Shown here in pieces: positions 1 through 8,221 of a DNA stretch of 64,000 nucleotides. Position 1 is the first letter of the stretch. Each line of letters begins with the position of its first letter. A model generated the notes under the pieces. The model was not told where the DNA came from and searched no databases. It worked only from the letters and a program-made list of their open reading frames with translations. The translations under genes and the position numbers were made by a program. This DNA comes from Amycolatopsis lexingtonensis. Its GTDB lineage: Bacteria > Actinomycetota > Actinomycetes > Mycobacteriales > Pseudonocardiaceae. Where the stretch lies: positions 7,724,501 to 7,788,500 of the forward strand of contig NZ_JADBEG010000001.1 of the NCBI RefSeq assembly GCF_014873755.1. The letters run 5' to 3'.

Positions 1-14
1 GGGAAGGTGGCTGG

Positions 15-443
15 TCAGAGCGTCCGAGTCGTGAGATGTGGCTGCAACGCGGCCAGCAGCTCGGGTCCTTTGGGGACGCCGCCGACGCGCAGCAGCTCCC
101 GGCCGTCCGGGGTCAGCGCGATGGTGGTCGGCGTCCGCAGCACGGACAGCGACTGCGCGACCTCCGGCTGGTTCGTGACGTCGAGTTCGACGTGGTGCAG
201 GCCCTCGGTGCGCTCGGCGAGCGGACCGAGGACGGCCTTCGCGTGCCGGCACGGCGCGCAGAAGGTGGTGGAGATCTGGACCAGCGTCACGGCGGACGCC
301 GGGTCGAGGGCGGCGGTGACGGGGCCAGGCAGCTCGCGCGCGGCGGGCTTCGCCTCGCGAACGCGCCCGTTGCGGGCCTTCAGCAGGACCCCGACGGCCA
401 CGGCGGCCACCAGCGTCGCCGCGAGCACCCACAGTCCCGTCAC
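15..443 (-). CDS. Thioredoxin-like membrane-anchored protein
   Basis: This encodes 142 residues. One N-terminal hydrophobic helix (about residues 3-20) is followed by a thioredoxin fold with the redox motif CAPC (about residues 62-65) and a cis-Pro-type segment near LRTPT. It probably faces outside and reduces or isomerises thiols, but the partner is unknown. The GTG start at 443 has a GAGGAG box about 7 bases upstream and lies 13 bases after the stop of the LmeA-like gene, so the two are likely co-transcribed. The TGA stop lies at 15-17, so the gene is complete. Confidence 0.85.
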   Translation of the reverse strand: MTGLWVLAATLVAAVAVGVLLKARNGRVREAKPAARELPGPVTAALDPASAVTLVQISTTFCAPCRHAKAVLGPLAERTEGLHHVELDVTNQPEVAQSLSVLRTPTTIALTPDGRELLRVGGVPKGPELLAALQPHLTTRTL

Positions 444-455
444 CGCACCGCTCCT

Positions 456-1352
456 CTACTTGCTCAGGTCCGCGAAGGACACATTGGTCGCTTCGCCCTT
501 GATCGTGACCGATCCGCTCTGCACCCGCACGCCGGTCGGGGTGACCGACAGCGGCAGGTCCTTCGTGTTGATCGAGGCCTTGAAGTTCGGCATCAGCGCC
601 TTCTGCACCGCCGCGGGGACGACCGTGGTCTCCTGGTCGTTCCCGAACTGCAGCCGCTTGGGGACGAAGTTGATCGTCCCGCCCTTCGCGTCGGCTTCGA
701 TCATCGCGAAACAGAAGATTTCCAGATCCTTGCCCGCGAACTGAAGGTGTCCCGAAATGCGGACACCGGTGCTCGACTCGTCGACGGGCTGGCCGTCGGC
801 GCCGGTCGTGGTGGTCGGCGCCGGTTCGCTCTGGCCGGAGTCGCCGTTCTCGACGTAGTCGGTGCTCGACGGCTCGACCCGCAGGTCCTTGATCTTGTCC
901 AGCGGCGAGAGGCGGGCCAGGTCGGCGGCCTTGATGGTGACCGAGCCGGTCAGCTCGCCGATGGTGATCGACTTCGTGTTGCCCGCCGTGAGGTCGGACA
1001 GCGGCGCCGAGACGTTCTCCAGCTCGGCGTTCACCGCGACGTCCTGGAGCTTGTCCGCGACCGGGAGACCCGCGGCCGACACGCTGATGTGACGGTAGTC
1101 ACCGCCCAGCGCCTGCGTGAGGAACGGGAAGCCGTGGATCGTCACCGACGGGTCGTCAGTCAGCTGAAGCTGCGTACGCGCCTTCTGCGAGATCATGTGC
1201 TCGGCGTACGCGGCGGCCCCGAAATCGGCGCCGACCAGCAGTAGCACGAGGACCACCAGCGCGATCACCCAGCGCCGGGCCCGGCGTCCGCGGCGCCGCG
1301 CGTCCGGCGCCGGTCCGGGTCGGTCGTCCCGGGTCACGGGCCTGCTCACCAT
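456..1352 (-). CDS. LmeA-like phospholipid-binding protein (DUF2993)
   Basis: This encodes 298 residues from the ATG at 1352 (MVSRPV). A basic N-terminus and one transmembrane helix (WVIALVVLVLLLVG) precede a periplasmic domain typical of DUF2993, the family of mycobacterial LmeA, which binds phospholipid and supports lipomannan mannosylation. A longer frame reaches 1457, but the added residues do not look like family sequence. It is divergent from glnR and upstream of the thioredoxin-like gene. The family call is firm; a lipoglycan role is inferred from the family. Confidence 0.82.
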   Translation of the reverse strand: MVSRPVTRDDRPGPAPDARRRGRRARRWVIALVVLVLLLVGADFGAAAYAEHMISQKARTQLQLTDDPSVTIHGFPFLTQALGGDYRHISVSAAGLPVADKLQDVAVNAELENVSAPLSDLTAGNTKSITIGELTGSVTIKAADLARLSPLDKIKDLRVEPSSTDYVENGDSGQSEPAPTTTTGADGQPVDESSTGVRISGHLQFAGKDLEIFCFAMIEADAKGGTINFVPKRLQFGNDQETTVVPAAVQKALMPNFKASINTKDLPLSVTPTGVRVQSGSVTIKGEATNVSFADLSK

Positions 1353-1402
1353 CGCGTCCGTACTCCTGTTCGTCGGGTCCACCGGGGTTTCTCCAGGTGT
1401 GA

Positions 1403-2248
<846 letters not shown>

Positions 2249-2315
2249 CACCACCACACTTCTCAGGACGCGGCGAGAACCGTCAAGTTGCCTCCCCCGC
2301 GGGTACGGTCGCAGG

Positions 2316-3221
2316 GTGACCGGTGAAGGCGAGTGGCGGCAGGAACTGGACGACAAGCAGCTCGAGGACGTCCGGAGGCTGCTGCTGGCCGTCCGGGACG
2401 CCGACGGGCGGCCCGAGGTCGAGGCCGACGGGCCGCTGCCCGGCGAGTTCGACGGCGGTGAGCACCTCGTCGCCTGCGTCGACGGCGAGGTCGTCGGCTA
2501 CGCGCACGTCGACACCACCGGGGACTCCTTCGGGCACCAGGTCGCGGAGCTGTTCGTGCACCCGGCCCACCGCAACCGCGGCTACGGCGCGAAGCTGCTT
2601 CAGGCGCTCGACGAGCGCGCCGCGGTCGGCTTCCGGCTCTGGGCGCACGGCGACCACCCCGGCGCGCGCAGGCTGGCGCAGAAGGCCGGCCTGGAGCGCA
2701 AGCGCGAGCTGCTGATCCTCCACGTCGGCGTCGAAGGCGCGGACTGGCCGGAGCCGGTGCTGCGCGAGGGCGTCTCGCTGCGCACGTTCGTGCCGGGCCA
2801 GGACGAGGACGCCGTGGTCCGGGTGAACGCGCGGGCCTTCGACTGGCACCCCGAGCAGGGCGCGCTGACCGTCGACGACGTCCGCGCCGACGAAGCCCGG
2901 CCGTGGTTCGACGCCGACGGCTTCTTCCTCGCCGAAGAAAAGGGCGAGGTGATCGGCTTCCACTGGACCAAGGTCCACGAGCCCACCCCCGGGCGGTTCG
3001 GCGGCGAACGCGTCGGCGAGGTCTACGTCGTCGGCGTCGACCCGGCGGCGCAGGGCGGCGGGCTCGGCCGGGCGCTGACCCTCGCCGGGTTGCGGTACCT
3101 CGCGGGCCGCGGGCTGGGGCAGATCATCCTGTACGTCGAGGGCGACAACGCGGCGGCGCTCGCGGTCTACACGAAGCTCGGGTTTGCGCGTTACGAAACC
3201 GACGTGCAGTACGGTCGGTGA
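2316..3221 (+). CDS. mshD: Mycothiol synthase MshD
   Basis: This encodes 301 residues with two tandem GNAT acetyltransferase domains. The first (about 45-140) has the acetyl-CoA loop HRNRGYGAKLL; the second (about 150-300) has VDPAAQGGGLGRALTL and a C-terminal GDNAAALAVYTKLGF. MshD acetylates Cys-GlcN-Ins with acetyl-CoA, the last step of mycothiol synthesis, in the cytosol. The start is GTG 2316. Length and domain arrangement match the family. Confidence 0.93.
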   Translation: MTGEGEWRQELDDKQLEDVRRLLLAVRDADGRPEVEADGPLPGEFDGGEHLVACVDGEVVGYAHVDTTGDSFGHQVAELFVHPAHRNRGYGAKLLQALDERAAVGFRLWAHGDHPGARRLAQKAGLERKRELLILHVGVEGADWPEPVLREGVSLRTFVPGQDEDAVVRVNARAFDWHPEQGALTVDDVRADEARPWFDADGFFLAEEKGEVIGFHWTKVHEPTPGRFGGERVGEVYVVGVDPAAQGGGLGRALTLAGLRYLAGRGLGQIILYVEGDNAAALAVYTKLGFARYETDVQYGR

Positions 3222-3329
3222 CCACGATGGACGCGGCGCGAACACCTCGTCACGGTGTGCGAACTCGCAGGTCACGGCCCGGACACGGCACCCTCTCGGG
3301 GTAGTAGCACTCCTCACATCCGGAGCCTT

Positions 3330-3350
3330 GTTCACTTTTCGTTCATCTGG
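3330..3350 (+). promoter_or_regulatory. PHO box (PhoP-binding direct repeats) upstream of pstS
   Basis: GTTCAC begins at 3330 and GTTCAT at 3341, exactly 11 bases apart, with the T-rich linker TTTTC. This is the 11-base direct-repeat-unit layout of actinobacterial PHO boxes. It lies about 98 bases upstream of the pstS start, so phosphate-starvation control of pstSCAB by PhoR-PhoP is likely. Seen: the repeats. Inferred: binding. Confidence 0.75.
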
Positions 3351-3447
3351 AGAGGGGCGAGCGTCCACCGGCGCTGCCTAATGTCCGGATCCGGCGCGGC
3401 AGCACAGCCGCGACGACCCGGTCAAGCTCCTGATGGAGGAAACAGCA

Positions 3448-4578
3448 GTGAAGATCATGCGGCCCCTGAGCGCGGTGGGCGTCGTCGCGAGCGCCGCCCT
3501 CGTGCTCGCCGCCTGTGGTGCCGACCCCGCGGCGACCAACAGCAGCGGCTCGAACTCGGCTTCGGCCCCCGCTGCCACCGGCACCGCCGACGTGGAGTGC
3601 GGTGGCAAGAGCCCGCTCTCCGCGGAAGGTTCGTCGGCCCAGAAGAACGCCATCGACATCTTCACGCAGCAGTACAGCAAGAAGTGCGCCGGCCAGCAGG
3701 TCAACTACAACCCGAGCGGTTCGGGCGCGGGCGTCAAGCAGTTCAACGCCAACCAGATCGACTTCGGCGGCTCGGACTCGCCGATCAAGGACGCCGACGC
3801 CGCGGCCGCCAAGGCCCGCTGCGCCAGCGACGCCTGGAACATCCCGCTGGTCGTCGGCCCGATCGCGGTCGCGTACAAGCTGTCCGGTGTGGACAAGCTG
3901 ACGCTGACCCCGTCGGTGACCGCCAAGATCTTCAGCGGTGGCATCACCAAGTGGAACGACCCGGCCATCAAGGCGGTCAAGGGCAACGAGAGCCTGAACC
4001 TGCCGGACAAGCCGATCCAGGTCGTCTCCCGCGCCGACGAGTCGGGCACCACCGACAACTTCCAGAAGTACCTGGGCGCGGCCGCGAAGGCGGACTGGAC
4101 CAAGGGTGCCGGCAAGAAGTTCAACGGTGGCGTCGGCAACGGTGCGCAGGGCTCCAACGGTGTCGCGACCGCGGTGAAGGCCTCCGACGGCGGCATCACC
4201 TACGTCGAGGGCGCGTTCGCCAAGGACGGCCTGACCCCGGCCCTGATCGACAGCGGCTCCGGCGGCGTCGAGCTCAACGCGGCGAACGTGGCGAAGTCCC
4301 TGGACGCGGCCAAGTTCCTCAAGGACGGCTCGAACGACCTCGCGCTCGACCTCAACGGCATCTACGCCAGCAACACCCCGGGTGCCTACCCGCTGCTGCT
4401 GACGACCTACGAGATCGTCTGCTCGAAGTACGCGAACCCGGACGTCGCGAAGGCCGTCAAGGCGTTCCTGACGGTGGCCGCCACCGACGGTCAGCAGCCG
4501 CTGTCCGCCAAGGGCTACGTGCCGATCCCGCAGTCGCTGCAGACGAAGGTCCTGACCGCCGTCAAGGCGATCTCCTGA
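3448..4578 (+). CDS. pstS: Phosphate ABC transporter substrate-binding lipoprotein PstS
   Basis: This encodes 376 residues from GTG 3448, chosen because GGAGGA at 3436-3441 is well spaced for it; an in-frame ATG at 3433 overlaps that ribosome site. The lipoprotein signal ends in LAAC, followed by a Ser/Ala-rich linker. The PstS fold includes the phosphate-binding segments SAEGSSAQ and NPSGSGAG and the SRADESGTTDNFQ motif. It captures phosphate outside the membrane for PstCAB. It is the first gene of the pst operon and sits under the PHO box. Confidence 0.95.
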   Translation: MKIMRPLSAVGVVASAALVLAACGADPAATNSSGSNSASAPAATGTADVECGGKSPLSAEGSSAQKNAIDIFTQQYSKKCAGQQVNYNPSGSGAGVKQFNANQIDFGGSDSPIKDADAAAAKARCASDAWNIPLVVGPIAVAYKLSGVDKLTLTPSVTAKIFSGGITKWNDPAIKAVKGNESLNLPDKPIQVVSRADESGTTDNFQKYLGAAAKADWTKGAGKKFNGGVGNGAQGSNGVATAVKASDGGITYVEGAFAKDGLTPALIDSGSGGVELNAANVAKSLDAAKFLKDGSNDLALDLNGIYASNTPGAYPLLLTTYEIVCSKYANPDVAKAVKAFLTVAATDGQQPLSAKGYVPIPQSLQTKVLTAVKAIS

Positions 4579-4629
4579 ACCGGCATTGCGACTGAGATCC
4601 GAGTGATAGAGGCTGGTCAGAAGTAGCTG

Positions 4630-5697
4630 ATGAGCGAGTCATCCTCGACGCGAACGCCCACCGGCGACCCCGGTGGGCGTTCGTCGTCCGCCACGACGCC
4701 CCCGGAGGTCCCGATTTCGGAGCAAGCAGCCCCGCCGGCGGCGCCCGAGCCGCCCGCGAGCGAGAAACCGAAGAAGGTGCGGCCCGGTGACCGCATCTTC
4801 CAGAACCTGACCACCGGGGCCGGGATCTTCGTCGTCGCCCTGATCGGCCTGATCGGGCTCTTCCTGCTCATCCAGGCGATCCCGGCGCTGCGGGCCGACA
4901 ACGTCAACTTCCTGACGAACCACGGCTGGTCGACCAACGACCCCGCCAACATGTCCTTCGGCATCCTCGACCTGCTCGAGGTCACCGTGGCGACGTCGGT
5001 CGTGGCCCTGGTCATCGCGATGCCGGTTTCGCTGGGCATCGCGCTGTTCCTGACCCAGTACGCGCCGAAGCGGCTCGCGCGGCCGTTCGCGTACGTCATC
5101 GACCTGCTCGCCGCGGTGCCGTCGATCATCTTCGGCCTGTGGGGCATCCTGGTGTTCGCGCCGGCCATCGAGCCGTTCTCGCAGTGGATCAACACCACGT
5201 TCTCGTGGTTCCCGCTGCTGGCGCCCGGCAACGTCGCGCCGAGCGTGCGCGGCACGATCTTCACCGCCGGCATCGTGCTGGCCGTGATGATCCTGCCGAT
5301 CATCACGTCGCTCTCGCGCGAGGTCTTCGAGCGCACGCCCACCCCGCACATGGAGGGCGCGCTCGCCCTCGGTGCGACCCGGTGGGAGGTCATCCGCACC
5401 ACGGTGCTGCCGTTCGGCAAGGCCGGCTACATCGGCGCGTCGATGCTCGGCCTCGGCCGCGCGCTCGGCGAGACGATCGCACTGGCCGTCATCCTGCTGA
5501 TCCCGCAGGGCAAGAACTTCGACTGGAGCCTCTTCGACGGCGGCGCCACCTTCGCCTCGAAGATCGCCGCGAACTACAGCGAGTTCAACAACGAGATCTC
5601 GGCCGGCGCGTACATCGCGGCCGGCCTGGTGCTGTTCGTGCTCACGTTCCTCGTCAACTTCGCGGCGCGGTCCGTCATCGGCAAGAAGGGAGACTGA
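4630..5697 (+). CDS. pstC: Phosphate ABC transporter permease PstC
   Basis: This encodes 355 residues. A Pro/Glu-rich cytoplasmic N-terminus of about 50 residues is followed by six or so membrane helices and the inner-membrane coupling motif EGALALGATRWEVI. It forms the phosphate channel with PstA. It starts 51 bases after pstS and ends 2 bases before pstA. It is longer than enterobacterial PstC mainly because of the N-terminal tail, which is common in Actinobacteria. Confidence 0.95.
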   Translation: MSESSSTRTPTGDPGGRSSSATTPPEVPISEQAAPPAAPEPPASEKPKKVRPGDRIFQNLTTGAGIFVVALIGLIGLFLLIQAIPALRADNVNFLTNHGWSTNDPANMSFGILDLLEVTVATSVVALVIAMPVSLGIALFLTQYAPKRLARPFAYVIDLLAAVPSIIFGLWGILVFAPAIEPFSQWINTTFSWFPLLAPGNVAPSVRGTIFTAGIVLAVMILPIITSLSREVFERTPTPHMEGALALGATRWEVIRTTVLPFGKAGYIGASMLGLGRALGETIALAVILLIPQGKNFDWSLFDGGATFASKIAANYSEFNNEISAGAYIAAGLVLFVLTFLVNFAARSVIGKKGD

Positions 5698-5699
5698 GC

Positions 5700-6614
5700 A
5701 TGACCACCACGCTCGAAGCCCCTGCCACGACCCCCGCGTTCCAGCAGGTCAGCCTGGCCCGCAAGGTCAAGAACGGCATCGCGACGGTGCTCGTCTGGCT
5801 GTCGTTCCTCATCGCGGTCGTCCCGCTGGTGTGGGTGCTCTACACGGTGATCGCGAACGGGATCAAGCGCATCCCGTACACCAACTGGTGGTCGCAGGAC
5901 CTGGGCAACTACCTGTCCGACGAGGTCGGCGGCGGCGTGCTGCACGCCATCATCGGCAGCCTGCTGCAGGGCCTGGTCTGCGCGATCATCGCGGTGCCGA
6001 TCGGCATGCTAGTCGCGATCTACCTCGTCGAGTACGGCCGGGGCAAGCTCGCGAAGGCCACGACGTTCATGGTCGACATCCTCTCCGGTGTCCCCTCGAT
6101 CGTCGCCGCGCTGTTCATCTACGCGCTCTGGATCACCACGTTCGGGCTGCCGCGCAGCGGTTTCGCGGTTTCGCTGGCCCTGGTGCTGCTGATGATCCCG
6201 GTGGTCGTCCGCTCGTCGGAGGAGATGCTGCGGATCGTCCCGGACGACCTGCGCGAGGCTTCCTACGCGCTGGGCGTGCCGAAGTGGAAGACGATCATGA
6301 AGATCGTGCTCCCGACGGCGATGTCCGGCATCGTCGGCGGCGTCATGATGGCGCTGGCCCGCGTGATGGGCGAGACCGCGCCGCTGCTGGTCCTGGTCGG
6401 CTACTCCGCCTACACGAACTGGGACATCTTCAGCGGCGAACAGGCCGCGCTCCCGCTGCTGATGAACAACGAGCGCGTCACCAACTCGATGGATCCCGGC
6501 TCGGTCGGCTTCGACCGCATCTGGGGCGCGGCGCTGACCCTGGTGCTCATCATCGCGCTGATCAACCTCCTCGCCACCGTGTTCGCGCGCCTCGTCGCCC
6601 CGAAGAAGAAGTGA
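5700..6614 (+). CDS. pstA: Phosphate ABC transporter permease PstA
   Basis: This encodes 304 residues from ATG 5700. Six predicted membrane helices and the coupling motif [20 protein letters not shown] are visible. It is the second channel subunit of the Pst importer. The start is two bases past the pstC stop, and pstB follows after 10 bases, so translation is probably coupled across the operon. Confidence 0.95.
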   Translation: MTTTLEAPATTPAFQQVSLARKVKNGIATVLVWLSFLIAVVPLVWVLYTVIANGIKRIPYTNWWSQDLGNYLSDEVGGGVLHAIIGSLLQGLVCAIIAVPIGMLVAIYLVEYGRGKLAKATTFMVDILSGVPSIVAALFIYALWITTFGLPRSGFAVSLALVLLMIPVVVRSSEEMLRIVPDDLREASYALGVPKWKTIMKIVLPTAMSGIVGGVMMALARVMGETAPLLVLVGYSAYTNWDIFSGEQAALPLLMNNERVTNSMDPGSVGFDRIWGAALTLVLIIALINLLATVFARLVAPKKK

Positions 6615-6624
6615 GCTGTTCCTG

Positions 6625-7401
6625 ATGGCCAAGCGAATCGATGTCAAGGACGTCGACATCTACTACGGCAAGTTCCACGCCGTGGACGGCGTCACCCTGT
6701 CCGTGCCGCCGCGCAACGTCACCGCGTTCATCGGCCCGTCGGGCTGTGGCAAGTCGACGGTGCTGCGCACGCTCAACCGCATGCACGAAGTGATCCCCGG
6801 CGCCCGCGTGGACGGCCAGGTGCTGCTCGACGGCGAGGACATCTACGCGTCGGCGGTCGACCCGGTCCAGGTCCGCCGCACGATCGGCATGGTGTTCCAG
6901 CGCCCCAACCCGTTCCCGACGATGTCCATCAAGGACAACGTCGTCGCGGGCCTGAAACTGGGCGGTACCAAGGGCAAGAAGACCCTCGACGACATCGCCG
7001 AGCGCGCCCTGCGCGGCGCGAACCTGTGGAACGAGGTCAAGGACCGCCTCAACAAGCCGGGCGGCGGCCTGTCGGGTGGTCAGCAGCAGCGTCTGTGCAT
7101 CGCGCGGGCGATCGCGGTCCAGCCGGACGTCCTGCTGATGGACGAGCCGTGCTCGGCGCTGGACCCGATTTCGACGCTCGCGATCGAGGACCTGATCGGC
7201 GAGCTGAAGAAGGACTACACGATCGTCATCGTCACGCACAACATGCAGCAGGCGGCGCGGGTTTCCGACCAGACGGCGTTCTTCAACCTCGCCGGCGTCG
7301 GGCAGCCGGGCCGGCTGGTGGAGCTCAACGACACGGAGAAGATCTTCTCCAACCCGGACGAAAAAGCCACGGAGGACTACATTTCCGGCCGCTTCGGCTG
7401 A
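6625..7401 (+). CDS. pstB: Phosphate ABC transporter ATPase PstB
   Basis: This encodes 258 residues. The Walker A motif is GPSGCGKST (about residues 33-41), the signature is LSGGQQQR, Walker B is [11 protein letters not shown], and the H-loop is THNMQ. The length is normal for PstB. It powers phosphate import through PstCA. It is the last gene of the operon; a 20-bp-stem terminator follows 21 bases after the stop. Confidence 0.96.
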   Translation: MAKRIDVKDVDIYYGKFHAVDGVTLSVPPRNVTAFIGPSGCGKSTVLRTLNRMHEVIPGARVDGQVLLDGEDIYASAVDPVQVRRTIGMVFQRPNPFPTMSIKDNVVAGLKLGGTKGKKTLDDIAERALRGANLWNEVKDRLNKPGGGLSGGQQQRLCIARAIAVQPDVLLMDEPCSALDPISTLAIEDLIGELKKDYTIVIVTHNMQQAARVSDQTAFFNLAGVGQPGRLVELNDTEKIFSNPDEKATEDYISGRFG

Positions 7402-7422
7402 GTTGTCCGTGTCCTAAGTGGA

Positions 7423-7466
7423 GCAAGGGAAAAGCCCCCGGCACCGGCCGGGGGCTTTTCCCTTGC
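7423..7466. terminator. Bidirectional terminator between pstB and phoU
   Basis: A perfect 20-base inverted repeat (7423-7442 and 7447-7466) with a 4-base loop ACCG. A-rich and T-rich tracts lie inside the arms, so it can end transcription from both the pst operon and convergent phoU. Confidence 0.9.
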
Positions 7467-7472
7467 CTGGTA

Positions 7473-8138
7473 TCAGATGTCGTCGTCCGAGCCGTAGCCC
7501 GGCATCTTGCCGGTGACCACGAAGATCATCCGCTTCGCGACCGACACCGCATGGTCGGCGTAGCGCTCGTAGAAGCGGCCGAGGAGGGTGACGTCGACCG
7601 CCGCGGCGACGCCGTGCGGCCACTCACGGTCCATCAGGACCGTGAACAGGTGGCGGTGGATGTCGTCGACCTGGTCGTCGTCGGACTCGAGCGTCTTCGC
7701 CGCCTCGACGTCCTTCGTCTTGATGACCTGCTCGGTCGAGCGGGCCAGCTTGACCGCGACCTCGCCCATCTCGGCGAAGTACGGGCGCACGGCCTCGGGC
7801 AGCACCGGGTCGGGGTGGCGGCGCCGCGCGGCCTTCGCCACGTGCAGGGCCAGGTCGCCCATCCGCTCAAGGCTTTCCGCGGCGTGGATCGCCGCGAGGA
7901 CGGTGCGCAGGTCGGTGGCCACGGGCGCCTGCAGGGCCAGCAGGGCGTACGCCTGCTCCTCGCACTGGGCGCGCGCGTCGTCGACCTTGGCGTCGTCGCT
8001 GATCACCTGCTCGGCGAGACTGAGGTCGACCTCCAGCAGTGACCTCGTGGCCCGCTCCATGGCATCGGCGACCTGGACCGACATGGCGGCCAAGTGGTCG
8101 GCGAGCTGGGCGAGTTCGACATGGTAAGCCTCACGCAT
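7473..8138 (-). CDS. phoU: Phosphate signalling protein PhoU
   Basis: This encodes 221 residues, all alpha-helical, with two PhoU repeats. The acidic metal-binding motif families are present ([12 protein letters not shown] in the first repeat, [13 protein letters not shown] in the second). PhoU couples Pst to the PhoR kinase and represses the Pho regulon when phosphate is ample. It is transcribed convergently to pstSCAB rather than as part of the operon, the usual arrangement in this group. Confidence 0.94.
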   Translation of the reverse strand: MREAYHVELAQLADHLAAMSVQVADAMERATRSLLEVDLSLAEQVISDDAKVDDARAQCEEQAYALLALQAPVATDLRTVLAAIHAAESLERMGDLALHVAKAARRRHPDPVLPEAVRPYFAEMGEVAVKLARSTEQVIKTKDVEAAKTLESDDDQVDDIHRHLFTVLMDREWPHGVAAAVDVTLLGRFYERYADHAVSVAKRMIFVVTGKMPGYGSDDDI

Positions 8139-8221
8139 GGCCCAACCCTACGGCCAACCGTGACCAAACACCGCATCGCCGGGTGAACCGCACGTGAACC
8201 CGGTCTAACGATCCTCGCGGA

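Noticed and set aside
3236..3268. Dyad near CGAACACC / GGTGTGCG upstream of pstS
   Set aside because: Imperfect and without a T-tract or known regulator match; the 11-bp PHO repeats nearby explain regulation better.
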